DNA of 40,503 nucleotides from Treponema sp. (GTDB lineage Bacteria > Spirochaetota > Spirochaetia > Treponematales > Treponemataceae). Positions 25,647 to 32,634 of the stretch are shown here, piece after piece. The stretch spans positions 1 through 40,503 of the forward strand of contig PDOP01000012.1 in assembly GCA_002749205.1 (NCBI GenBank). Direction: 5' to 3'. The notes below the pieces were generated by a model, which saw nothing but the letters and a program-made list of their open reading frames with translations, did no database searches and was not told the origin of the DNA. The stretch's first letter is position 1. Each line of letters begins with the position of its first letter. The position numbers were made by a program, and so were the translations under genes.

Positions 25647-25818
25647 GGGCGTTTCGGTTTGAGACAGGCACATAGCAGATTGAATTACCGAAAGCAAACC
25701 GCCGATGTATTAAAAGCTCCGCTTTCGCTTCGACTAAAAATACGGCTAAAAATTTACGCCGCATTTTTATTTTTTACCTTGTGCTTGAAACACAAGGTAA
25801 AACTTTTAATGTATCTAA
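25647..25818 (+). repeat. Modular hairpin repeat A, copy 3
   Basis: GGGCG, first stem TTTCGGT / ACCGAAA with a long loop, the core GCTTTCGCTTCGACTAA, second stem TAAAAATACGGC / GCCGCATTTTTA around TAAAAATTTAC, and third stem TTTTACCTTGTG / CACAAGGTAAAA. It ends TGTATCTAACGC. The region from here to the tmRNA promoter also has a fragment of repeat E (GTTGAGCCG...TTGCAAAAGT, about 25867-25890); I see no gene in it. Confidence 0.72.
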
Positions 25819-25916
25819 CGCAGCCGTCATAAAAGTAAAGCAATAACAAAAAATAGGGTATAACTGTTGAGCCGAGCCACTTGCAAAAGTAAAAAGAGCC
25901 GATAAATTCAAACCTA

Positions 25917-25946
25917 TTGACTAATTTGTTTCATTTAGTGTAAAAT
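25917..25946 (+). promoter_or_regulatory. Promoter of ssrA
   Basis: TTGACT (25917-25922), 18 nt, TAAAAT (25941-25946), about ten bases before the mature 5' end. Confidence 0.7.
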
Positions 25947-25956
25947 GGCAAAACTT

Positions 25957-26310
25957 GGGGGTGTCTTTGGTTTCGACCGTAAGGATTTAGACTCTAAGTT
26001 GCATGCGGAGGTGCCGTCCTCCTGATTCGGCAAAAAACTTAACTGGCGAAGAAAACGACAGTTTCGGTTACGCCTTAGCCGCATAACCGCGGGAGCCGTA
26101 TTGCCCTGCTCCGAGCGATACGACCTCCTGACGAAGATCGGGGCTTGTTGCCTGTTAGGCGTGATGTGCAGGCAAGACCCTTATTACGCTAAGAATCAGA
26201 CGCTTGCAGTACTGCTACCTGATTCCGACAACTACCTCGTACTGATAAGCATGTAGAGGCTTATGGTTTACCTTGCGGGACGGGGGTTCAATTCCCCCCA
26301 TCTCCAACCA
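25957..26310 (+). ncRNA. ssrA: Transfer-messenger RNA (tmRNA)
   Basis: Rescues ribosomes stalled on broken mRNA by acting first as tRNA-Ala and then as a template for a degradation tag. The tRNA-like ends pair: GGGGGTG (25957-25963) with CATCTCC (26299-26305), allowing G-U. The 3' part has GGGGG-TTCAATT-CCCCC as T-arm. The tag frame ends GACAGTTTCGGTTACGCCTTAGCC then GCATAA. With GGC as resume codon the tag reads GEENDSFGYALAA. The resume codon is my choice; an earlier GCA is in frame too. The 3' end has one A more than expected before ACCA, so the exact 3' end is uncertain by one base. Confidence 0.93.
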
Positions 26311-26352
26311 ACACAATTTATCGCAAAAGCAAGATAAAAAAGGAATTAAAAC

Positions 26353-26889
26353 ATGACAGAAAAACAAGAAGACAGCACAATCACATTTCTCCCTATTTCA
26401 ATTCCTTTAAGGGTTATGGCTCTAATTTTCGGTGCAATGTTATTAATTGCAAATTTGATGGCGTTTAAACTTAGTGTAATATCTGTCATATTGATGAGCT
26501 TAGGCGTTTTTTTTGTGTTTTTAGGTCTTTCCGATGATACATGGATTTTTAACATCACAACCGAAAAAATCCACCGAAAAAAAGGCTTTTTGCTTTTCCC
26601 AAAAAAAACTGAATACAATTTTTCTGAAGTGGCAAGTATCGATATAAGCGAATTTAATCGCAATTACAAACTGGGCACATTTACCGAAATAATGCTAAAA
26701 TTCAAAGACGGCAGAAAAATCTTAATCGACTATGATAAAACCAAAAAGCTCAACGATAAAATCAAATCCGCAAAAATCCTGCAAGATATTTTCGCCAAAC
26801 AAAACGAAAAAGAATTTAACAAAGCCTTTAACGAATTTGCCGAGCAATTGTTAGATGAAAAACCGGCAAAACCCGACAGCACAGATTAA
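26353..26889 (+). CDS. Small membrane protein with C-terminal PH-like region
   Basis: A 178-residue protein of unknown function. Two hydrophobic segments (about 17-36, PLRVMALIFGAMLLIANLMA, and 40-60, SVISVILMSLGVFFVFLGL) form a hairpin in the membrane. The rest, TWIFNITTEKIHRKKGF onward, is soluble and strand-rich, with FTEIMLKFKDGRKILIDYD, and resembles bacterial PH-type domains found after two-helix anchors. A charged C-terminal helix ends the protein. AAGGA precedes ATG 26353. It starts 42 bp after the tmRNA and has no promoter of its own that I can see, so it may be read through from ssrA. The PH-like assignment is tentative. Confidence 0.7.
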   Translation: MTEKQEDSTITFLPISIPLRVMALIFGAMLLIANLMAFKLSVISVILMSLGVFFVFLGLSDDTWIFNITTEKIHRKKGFLLFPKKTEYNFSEVASIDISEFNRNYKLGTFTEIMLKFKDGRKILIDYDKTKKLNDKIKSAKILQDIFAKQNEKEFNKAFNEFAEQLLDEKPAKPDSTD

Positions 26890-26895
26890 AAAGTT

Positions 26896-27531
26896 TCACA
26901 TATTTTCCGGCTTGGAAAAAGAGCAACCGCAGTAATCCTGACGATACAATTCATATTTTTTTGAAAGCTCTATTGATTTAAGATAACCGTTTTCTTTTTT
27001 AAAATCGCTTGGAAGCCAAAGAGCCTTTTGTGTTTGGTTTTCAAAGCCTATGGTATTCAAAAGCCCCGCATTCTTTAAAGGACTTAGCGAAAGTGTTGAA
27101 CAAAAATACTTAAAACCGCTTTCGTTTGCCTCATCGGCGGTTCTTTTTATTCTAAGTTTGTAACAGTCTTTACACCTCCGTCCGCCTTCAGGACAAGTTT
27201 CTTTTCCCTTGGCTATGCAGTAAAACTCCTCGGGAGTGTAAGGGCTTGCAATAACATCGATAGTCGCACCATAATCCCTGTGCATATCAACCGCCAGTTT
27301 TTTCAATTCCTGCTCTCTTTTTTTATATTCGCCTGAAGTGTCAATATTTGGATTATAAAAAAACAATGTTATTTTAAAAACATCTTTCAATTTAAACAGT
27401 ACCGCCGAGCTACAGGGAGCACAACATGCGTGAAGCAATATATCCTGTGATTTCTGTGGATAGCCTTCAATAATGTCTTGCAATAAAGAATTGCAATGTT
27501 TATTATAATTTAGCTTTTGGTTGTTTTGCAT
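26896..27531 (-). CDS. queH: Epoxyqueuosine reductase QueH
   Basis: Reduces epoxyqueuosine to queuosine in the last step of tRNA wobble-base Q synthesis; it is the iron-sulfur, cobalamin-independent alternative to QueG. The 211-residue protein has the family's cysteines: HACCAPCSS (C36, C37, C40), CPEGGRRCKDCYKLR, and the C-terminal YCGCSFS. FYNPNIDTSGEYKKREQEL, and STLSLSPLKN after the second Cys group, are also typical. The start is ATG 27531, which overlaps the end of the DHH gene by 29 bp; a longer start at 27558 would overlap more. The two genes are probably translated from one mRNA. Other queuosine genes are not in the window. Confidence 0.9.
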   Translation of the reverse strand: MQNNQKLNYNKHCNSLLQDIIEGYPQKSQDILLHACCAPCSSAVLFKLKDVFKITLFFYNPNIDTSGEYKKREQELKKLAVDMHRDYGATIDVIASPYTPEEFYCIAKGKETCPEGGRRCKDCYKLRIKRTADEANESGFKYFCSTLSLSPLKNAGLLNTIGFENQTQKALWLPSDFKKENGYLKSIELSKKYELYRQDYCGCSFSKPENM

Positions 27532-28723
27532 TTTGAATAACTTTTTGCACCTTTTCAAATATTGTATCCATTATAGTATTCAGTTTTTTTTCATTTGAAT
27601 TAGATATTCTAAAGGCTATTGCACCCGGGTGTCCTCCGCCGTTTTCTATCTTCATATCAAGCAAAATCGAAAGCAAATTTAAATTATTTGCTCTTTCAGA
27701 TGCCCTAACCCTAAATTGAATCTTATCGGATATTTCAGGAGGATCGAAAAAAACCGAAATTCCAACCTTCCCCGCATTTTCTGCTATAACATTAGTCGCT
27801 GTTTTAACTACCGAAACGGTTTTTTCATATTCATTCTCTCTAAATATATTTTCCGAATTTGCTTTGTTTATAACTATTGAACCGACTTCATCAGAATATT
27901 TCGCATAACTCAAAATTTTACTAAAAATATTATATTCACCAACAGACAGCTGTTCAAGAATATTAAGAATCTCATGAATAGAAGCTATATTAGATTTGTT
28001 CTTTTGTTGCTCACTTAATATTTTATTCAGCTTATTCAAAAAATAATCAAATACCCTTTTATCTCTTTGCTTAAACAGATAATTCCCCAATTTTGCATCA
28101 CCAATCATGCCGGTCAGCATTGCAAGTACAATATTTCTGGAATAAAGCTCATCAATATTATATTTTTCCAAAATATCGGGTCTTTTTTCAAGTTTATAGC
28201 ATATCTGAGCCAGAATCTCACAAGTGCTTGATGCTCTGAGCAACAAACTCAATTCAGGCATACCGGAAACATCTGCATCTGAATTAAAGTGATGGTCAAT
28301 CTCAATTCTTGGAATGGAATCGTCATTTAAAAATTCCAAAGCCCTGCCCTTTGCCGCAACCATTTCCTTTTTGGGAGTATCCAGCACAAAAAGCACATCA
28401 GGCCGGCAAGTCAAATCAGGATCTCCAATATACATCTTAATATCGTTGTACTCGACAATCTTTTCCAAAAAATCAAGCTGCTCCGTTATAGGTTGCTCCA
28501 AAAAAAAGCAGACCTGCTTACCGAATTTTTTTAACAAAAGCCCAAGTGCAACTAAAGATGAAACACAATCCTCATCAGGACAAGAATGACCCAACATAAA
28601 AAAAGAATCATTATTCATGATAATATCTAAAATTTTGGCTATAACTCTATTCTTCTGAGCAATATTAAGAGGCTTATCTTTTTTTATAGGCTCAAATTTA
28701 GCCGAATTTTTAGAAATTCCCAT
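27503..28723 (-). CDS. DHH/DHHA1-family phosphoesterase (NrnA-like)
   Basis: A 406-residue cytoplasmic phosphoesterase. DHH family members cleave short oligoribonucleotides, pAp or cyclic dinucleotides; which one applies is open. Motif I is GHSCPDEDCVSS (H46, D50, D52). FVLDTP, the family-naming IDHHF, and the TGMIGDAKLGN region follow; the DHHA1 domain carries GGGHPGAIAFRI near the C-terminus. All metal-binding motifs look intact. A 50-residue helical stretch (NKLNKILSEQQKNKSNIASI) separates the domains and is longer than in typical NrnA. ATG 28723 is chosen because a promoter ends six bases upstream; a start 15 codons earlier would lie upstream of that promoter's -10. Confidence 0.88.
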   Translation of the reverse strand: MGISKNSAKFEPIKKDKPLNIAQKNRVIAKILDIIMNNDSFFMLGHSCPDEDCVSSLVALGLLLKKFGKQVCFFLEQPITEQLDFLEKIVEYNDIKMYIGDPDLTCRPDVLFVLDTPKKEMVAAKGRALEFLNDDSIPRIEIDHHFNSDADVSGMPELSLLLRASSTCEILAQICYKLEKRPDILEKYNIDELYSRNIVLAMLTGMIGDAKLGNYLFKQRDKRVFDYFLNKLNKILSEQQKNKSNIASIHEILNILEQLSVGEYNIFSKILSYAKYSDEVGSIVINKANSENIFRENEYEKTVSVVKTATNVIAENAGKVGISVFFDPPEISDKIQFRVRASERANNLNLLSILLDMKIENGGGHPGAIAFRISNSNEKKLNTIMDTIFEKVQKVIQNAKQPKAKL

Positions 28724-28729
28724 AATTAT

Positions 28730-28757
28730 ATCATACCACAAATGAAAAAAAAAACAA
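28730..28757 (-). promoter_or_regulatory. Promoter of the DHH-queH unit, predicted leaderless
   Basis: TTGTTT (28752-28757), 16 nt, TATGAT (28730-28735), six bases, ATG at 28723. A TATAAT overlaps one base before the ATG, too close to serve this start. Confidence 0.5.
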
Positions 28758-28796
28758 GCTAAAATCAAGCAAATTTAGCCAAAAACAACTTTTTTA

Positions 28797-28825
28797 TTGA
28801 TTTTCCCTCAAATTTATTGTAAAAT
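28797..28825 (+). promoter_or_regulatory. Promoter of the TraX-family gene
   Basis: TTGATT (28797-28802), 17 nt, TAAAAT (28820-28825), short leader with TAAGG before GTG 28846. It lies back to back with the DHH promoter. Confidence 0.6.
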
Positions 28826-28845
28826 CCCATTAAGGTATCCGCTTT

Positions 28846-29721
28846 GTGAAAAAAAAGACAACAATTCCCCAAAAACCGACATATTACGGTAATGCTAACC
28901 GATTTTCATCTTTACAGCTAAAAAACATTGCAATTATAGCAATGGTTATTGACCATATCGCTTTTGCATGTTTAAGACCAATGGCAATCGAAAGCCCCGT
29001 AACCTCAAACATATTTTTGCTTTATACAATATTGCGCGCAATAGGCAGACTTACAATGCCTCTCATGGTTTTTTGCTTAGTTGAAGGCTTTTGCTACACG
29101 AGCAATCTTAGAAAATACCTAATTAGATTATTTTTGTTTGCACTGGTCTCGCATTTCCCCTATGTCTTTTTTCATCTCGGTAATTTCGGATTTAACATAT
29201 CGACAATTCGACACTTTAGAACAAGCATCATAGCCAATTTATTCTTGGCATTACTTACCCTGTCGATTGACGCCAAGACCAAACTGCCAAATCTCACAAA
29301 AGCCTTCATAACGCTATTACTCTTAATTCTTTCGTGGTTTTGCGACTGGTCATTCTACCCCATTATCCTTGCACTAATTTTTTATTATCTTCGCCCGTTT
29401 GCGATTTTAAAACTTCCGGCTTACATACTCACCATACCCGTTTGGATTGCCCTGCACAATTGGGCTCAAGTCGTGGCAGATTTAAGCCAAAACGGCATAC
29501 TCACAATGTTTAACGGCTCAATCAAAACCACCGTAACCCAATTCACCCGATACTACCATTACCAACTGTTCTTCGCCGGCCTTTTACTCGTCCCCCCGCT
29601 CCTATTTTTTTACAACGGCAAAGCCGGAAAACAAAGCACCGCATTAAAATACTTCTTCTATATATTCTATCCGACTCACTTATTAATTATCGGTTGGATA
29701 AAATTCGGCTCACCGTTTTAA
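28846..29721 (+). CDS. TraX-family membrane protein
   Basis: A 291-residue integral membrane protein with about eight hydrophobic segments. It is related to TraX, which acetylates F pilin; chromosomal relatives such as this have no proven role and no conjugation gene is near. Landmarks are LKNIAIIAMVIDHIAFACL close to the N-terminus (the family's Met-x-x-Asp-His), GRLTMPLMVFCLVEGFCYTS, and the C-terminal FYIFYPTHLLIIGWIKFGSPF. The second half is rich in aromatic residues. The start is GTG 28846, with TAAGG upstream; a later ATG would cut the conserved start. It converges with the polyprenyl synthase gene, and a family A repeat fills the 200 bp between them. Confidence 0.82.
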   Translation: MKKKTTIPQKPTYYGNANRFSSLQLKNIAIIAMVIDHIAFACLRPMAIESPVTSNIFLLYTILRAIGRLTMPLMVFCLVEGFCYTSNLRKYLIRLFLFALVSHFPYVFFHLGNFGFNISTIRHFRTSIIANLFLALLTLSIDAKTKLPNLTKAFITLLLLILSWFCDWSFYPIILALIFYYLRPFAILKLPAYILTIPVWIALHNWAQVVADLSQNGILTMFNGSIKTTVTQFTRYYHYQLFFAGLLLVPPLLFFYNGKAGKQSTALKYFFYIFYPTHLLIIGWIKFGSPF

Positions 29722-29728
29722 AATTTTA

Positions 29729-29920
29729 GGGCGAATTTTTGCATTGCGAATTAAACAAATTAAATTTAAATCAACTTACTTTACGCAATGCAAAAAACGG
29801 GCTATACGCTACTACGCCTATCGGCTCCGACTAAAATTATGGCTAATAATTAACGCCATAATTTTATTTGCAGGGGTAATTTTTTAAAAATTCCCCCTGC
29901 ATAGCTACTATCCCTTTCGC
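29729..29920 (+). repeat. Modular hairpin repeat A, copy 4
   Basis: Begins seven bases after the TraX stop and ends three bases before the polyprenyl synthase stop, so it is the whole space. Order: GGGCGAATTTTT, first stem GCATTGCG / CGCAATGC, CGGGCTATACGCTAC, core CCTATCGGCTCCGACTAA, second stem AAATTATGGC / GCCATAATTT around TAATAATTAAC, third stem GCAGGGGTAATTTTT / AAAAATTCCCCCTGC (one mismatch), and the end GCTACTATCCCTTTCGC. Confidence 0.82.
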
Positions 29921-29923
29921 TGA

Positions 29924-30958
29924 TTAAACCTTATTTAAATATTCTATAAACTCAATGAGTGTTTTTACGGCCGCTGAGTTACCGTACATATCCTGTATAC
30001 CTGTGCTTACAAACGAAAGCCGTTTTTTCGCATAATCCCTTGCTTTTTCAATGCCTACACCTGATTGAAGCAATGTGATACAGTCTTTCACTGCATCTGA
30101 ATCAACTCCTGCCATTTTTGCATCTGCAAAATACTTGGTAATACGCAGGATATCCGAAGGGTTTTCTTCCAAATGCAGTATTACAGGCAAACTCTTTTTC
30201 CCCTCTACTATATCATCACCTCTGTTTTTGCCCTTATTGCCATCGGTAATGTTTGTTATATCATCAAGTACCTGAAATGCTATCCCCAGATTTTGCAAAA
30301 TCTTACCGAGCTGAATCGCTTTTTTATAATCTTGAGTTTCGCAAAAAACACCCAACTTCCCGGCAAGTTCCGACAAAGCCCCTGTTTTTAGCGAAATCAT
30401 CGCTTCATACTCACAAGCACTTGGAATATAATCCGGCTCTCTGTGCCATTTTATATCCATAGCCTGCCCCAAGTGCAGTGCCGAAATTGTTGAAATTGCA
30501 AACCTGTAAATTTGAGCTTTTTCGAGTTCTGTTCCGTCATATCTGTTTATAATCGATAATGCGTGAAAATACAACCAAGCTCCGGCATTAAGTGCAGAAT
30601 CAACACCGTATTTCAAATGGACTGACAAATCACCTCGCCTCATCTGTGAATTGTCTTCTATATCATCGTGTATTAAACTTGCCGTATGTATAAACTCAAT
30701 CAGCGGTATAAGCTGATATGCCTTCTTTGTGCTTGCGTTTTCAAGCTCAGCCGAAAGTATCAATAAAAGCGGACGCCATCGCTTCCCGCCTCGCAACATT
30801 AAATCTCTGTTGATTTCCAGTAAAGGTGCAAAATGTTGATTTGATACATGGTAAGGAGTGTCAAAAAAACTTTTTTTTGACCAATCCTCCGTTTTAGGAA
30901 GAGCCTCATTCAAGGTTGCCTCTATTTTTTTAAGTCGTTGAACAATTTCATTTTTCAT
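29924..30958 (-). CDS. Polyprenyl (geranylgeranyl/farnesyl-type) diphosphate synthase
   Basis: A 344-residue trans-prenyltransferase that condenses isopentenyl diphosphate with an allylic diphosphate; chain length cannot be read safely. The substrate-binding RGGKRWRPLLLIL is present, as is the first Asp-rich motif SLIHDDIEDNSQMRRG. GQAMDIKWH and SLKTGALSELAG follow. The second Asp-rich motif is QVLDDITN, where the family usually has Asp-Asp-x-x-Asp; here the last Asp is Asn, worth checking for its effect. GDDIVEGKKSLPVI is typical. ATG 30958 is set by a promoter six bases upstream. The gene is divergent from rlmE with only 46 bp between starts. Confidence 0.88.
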   Translation of the reverse strand: MKNEIVQRLKKIEATLNEALPKTEDWSKKSFFDTPYHVSNQHFAPLLEINRDLMLRGGKRWRPLLLILSAELENASTKKAYQLIPLIEFIHTASLIHDDIEDNSQMRRGDLSVHLKYGVDSALNAGAWLYFHALSIINRYDGTELEKAQIYRFAISTISALHLGQAMDIKWHREPDYIPSACEYEAMISLKTGALSELAGKLGVFCETQDYKKAIQLGKILQNLGIAFQVLDDITNITDGNKGKNRGDDIVEGKKSLPVILHLEENPSDILRITKYFADAKMAGVDSDAVKDCITLLQSGVGIEKARDYAKKRLSFVSTGIQDMYGNSAAVKTLIEFIEYLNKV

Positions 30959-30964
30959 GATAGT

Positions 30965-30994
30965 ATGATACACTATTTTAATTTTGAACTTCAA
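30965..30994 (-). promoter_or_regulatory. Promoter of the polyprenyl synthase, predicted leaderless
   Basis: TTGAAG (30989-30994), 18 nt, TATCAT (30965-30970), six bases, ATG at 30958; no Shine-Dalgarno sequence. Confidence 0.5.
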
Positions 30995-31004
30995 GAGGGG
31001 GTGT

Positions 31005-31601
31005 ATGGATAAATACAAACAAGCAGATTACTGGACAAAAAAAGCTATTTTTGAAGGGTATCCCGCAAGATCTGTTTATAAACTCGCAGAAATGAACGAA
31101 AAATTTAACCTGTTTACAAAAAACTCAAATGTACTGGATTTAGGAGCGGCGCCGGGCAGTTGGACACTTTTTGTGTTAAAATTTTTAGACGAAACCGGAC
31201 GAGTATGCTCGGTCGATTTACAACCACTGGACTCAAAAATATATGATAAAAGGCTTAGTTTTTTTCAAGGCAATATGTACGATAAAAATATCATGTCGGA
31301 AGTAAAAAACGAATCTCCGTTTGATACCCTCATTTGTGATGCCGCTCCGGCAACTACAGGGAATAAAGGGGTTGATACAACTCGCTCCGCCGCATTGGTA
31401 GAGCTTGCAATTTTTTATGCACAAAACTATCTAAAACCAAACGGTAATTTTGTTGTAAAAATTTTTCAAGGAGGTGAAGAGCAGGAATTATTAAAAACCT
31501 TACGAAAATTATTTAAAACCGTAAAAACATTCAAGCCAAAAGCCTGCCGTTCAACCAGCTTTGAAACATACCTGATAGGATTAAATTTTTTGCCGACTTA
31601 A
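31005..31601 (+). CDS. rlmE: 23S rRNA (uridine-2552-2'-O)-methyltransferase RlmE (RrmJ/FtsJ)
   Basis: Methylates U2552 in the A loop of 23S rRNA, late in 50S assembly. The 198-residue protein fits the family. It starts with DKYKQADYWTKKAIFEGYPA, has SVYKLAEMNEKF (catalytic Lys), the cofactor loop VLDLGAAPGSWTLFVL, DTLICDAAPATTGNKG (catalytic Asp), FVVKIFQGGEE (Lys) and CRSTSFETYLIG (Glu), which completes the Lys-Asp-Lys-Glu tetrad. ATG 31005 follows GAGGGGG; an in-frame ATG seven codons upstream lacks a ribosome binding site. It uses a Shine-Dalgarno sequence whereas its divergent neighbour appears leaderless. Confidence 0.93.
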   Translation: MDKYKQADYWTKKAIFEGYPARSVYKLAEMNEKFNLFTKNSNVLDLGAAPGSWTLFVLKFLDETGRVCSVDLQPLDSKIYDKRLSFFQGNMYDKNIMSEVKNESPFDTLICDAAPATTGNKGVDTTRSAALVELAIFYAQNYLKPNGNFVVKIFQGGEEQELLKTLRKLFKTVKTFKPKACRSTSFETYLIGLNFLPT

Positions 31602-31665
31602 CCTTAAAAGAACCTGTTTATATACAAAAATAGCGCTTATTTGATTATCTAAATCAATTTTTCCC

Positions 31666-31694
31666 TTGCTTAATCTCTTCAAATACGGTATAAT
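31666..31694 (+). promoter_or_regulatory. Promoter of the ComFB-domain gene
   Basis: TTGCTT (31666-31671), 17 nt, consensus TATAAT (31689-31694); the leader is about 16 nt and includes GGTGGAGG. Confidence 0.7.
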
Positions 31695-31716
31695 TTTAAA
31701 AAGGGTGGAGGAAATT

Positions 31717-32412
31717 ATGGCTGTTCATAATGTAATGGAAGACTTAGTCTTTACTGAAGTGGATAATATTTTTCAAAAATTAAATAATAATAAAGAAAGC
31801 TGGTTTAAATGCAACTGCGAGCAATGTAAACTTGATACGATATGCTATGTCTTAAACAGAATAAAGCCACATTATATAAAATCAGGAAAAGGACTTGCTC
31901 ATTTTGTTCAATTCAGGCGCGATGAAAGAGCACAGCTAATTGCGGATATTTCTGCATTAGCCGTAAAAGGTCTAAAACAAGTACAGAAAAACAGACGGCC
32001 TCACTCTAAAGGTAAGAAAACAATTGAAACCGACAAGCCGGTTTTCAATTTCCCCGTAATTACAGGTCGAATCTTAGATTCTGACAGTTTCGTTCCCATA
32101 AACAATTTTACTGTTTACTTAAAAACAGAGGGAAACAATGTTCTTCAAATGAGCAATCTCTGGGCTAACCCCTACATTATCTCAAAAAACACTTCGGGAA
32201 CATTTACATTCTGGCCAAAGTTTATATCGTCAAAAAGCGATTCCGAAAAAAAATTATTTCAGTTTGAGCTGTTTGCCGTGCATGACGACTATGAGGACAT
32301 AAAGTATTCTTTTGAAATAGGTGTAAACAGCGAAAAATCCGTCCAAGAAAAGGTACTAATGGAAACACAATTTAAAATTCCAAACTTGTTTGCATTCAAA
32401 AAAGAAAAGTAG
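31717..32412 (+). CDS. ComFB-domain protein with C-terminal beta-rich extension
   Basis: A 231-residue protein. Residues 1-95 are a ComFB domain: VHNVMEDLVFTEVDNIF at the start, the cysteine set C32, C34, C37 and C43 (CNCEQCKLDTICYVLNRIKP), then HYIKSGKGLAHF. ComFB proteins have been proposed as cyclic-di-nucleotide receptors; I recall this from recent work and did not verify it. After a basic linker (KNRRPHSKGKK), residues about 110-225 look beta-rich (VITGRILDSDSFVPINNFTV; TSGTFTFWPKFISS; KLFQFELFAVHDDYEDIKYS), like carboxypeptidase-regulatory-type folds. That second part may be the output domain. ATG 31717 follows GGAGG. Stops two bases before the tRNA gene on the other strand. Confidence 0.8.
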   Translation: MAVHNVMEDLVFTEVDNIFQKLNNNKESWFKCNCEQCKLDTICYVLNRIKPHYIKSGKGLAHFVQFRRDERAQLIADISALAVKGLKQVQKNRRPHSKGKKTIETDKPVFNFPVITGRILDSDSFVPINNFTVYLKTEGNNVLQMSNLWANPYIISKNTSGTFTFWPKFISSKSDSEKKLFQFELFAVHDDYEDIKYSFEIGVNSEKSVQEKVLMETQFKIPNLFAFKKEK

Positions 32413-32415
32413 AAT

Positions 32416-32489
<74 letters not shown>

Positions 32490-32500
32490 TTTAGACGCTC

Positions 32501-32529
32501 ATATTAGCAAATTTCAAGTTTTATGTCAA
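32501..32529 (-). promoter_or_regulatory. Promoter of tRNA-Ile2
   Basis: Consensus TTGACA (32524-32529), 17 nt, TAATAT (32501-32506), about 11 bases before the mature tRNA. Confidence 0.75.
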
Positions 32530-32575
32530 CCCGAAAAAGCCGGGAAATTTATAAAATTTGCCTATAGTAAGTCAA

Positions 32576-32617
32576 AACTAAAACCCCTTGAAAGATTTCT
32601 TTCAAGGGGTTTTAGTT
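32576..32617 (-). terminator. Terminator of the outer-membrane protein gene
   Basis: A long perfect stem from AACTAAAACCCCTTGAAAGA (32576-32595) to its complement (to 32617), 17 bp past the stop on the minus strand, with a T-rich tail. Confidence 0.85.
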
Positions 32618-32634
32618 AAAATAAAGACTTTTCG

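Noticed and set aside
29870..29905. Hairpin 3 of repeat A copies as rho-independent terminators
   Set aside because: The T and A runs are at the apex of the palindrome, not after the base of the stem, so the typical terminator geometry is missing. A terminating role through Rho or structure remains possible.
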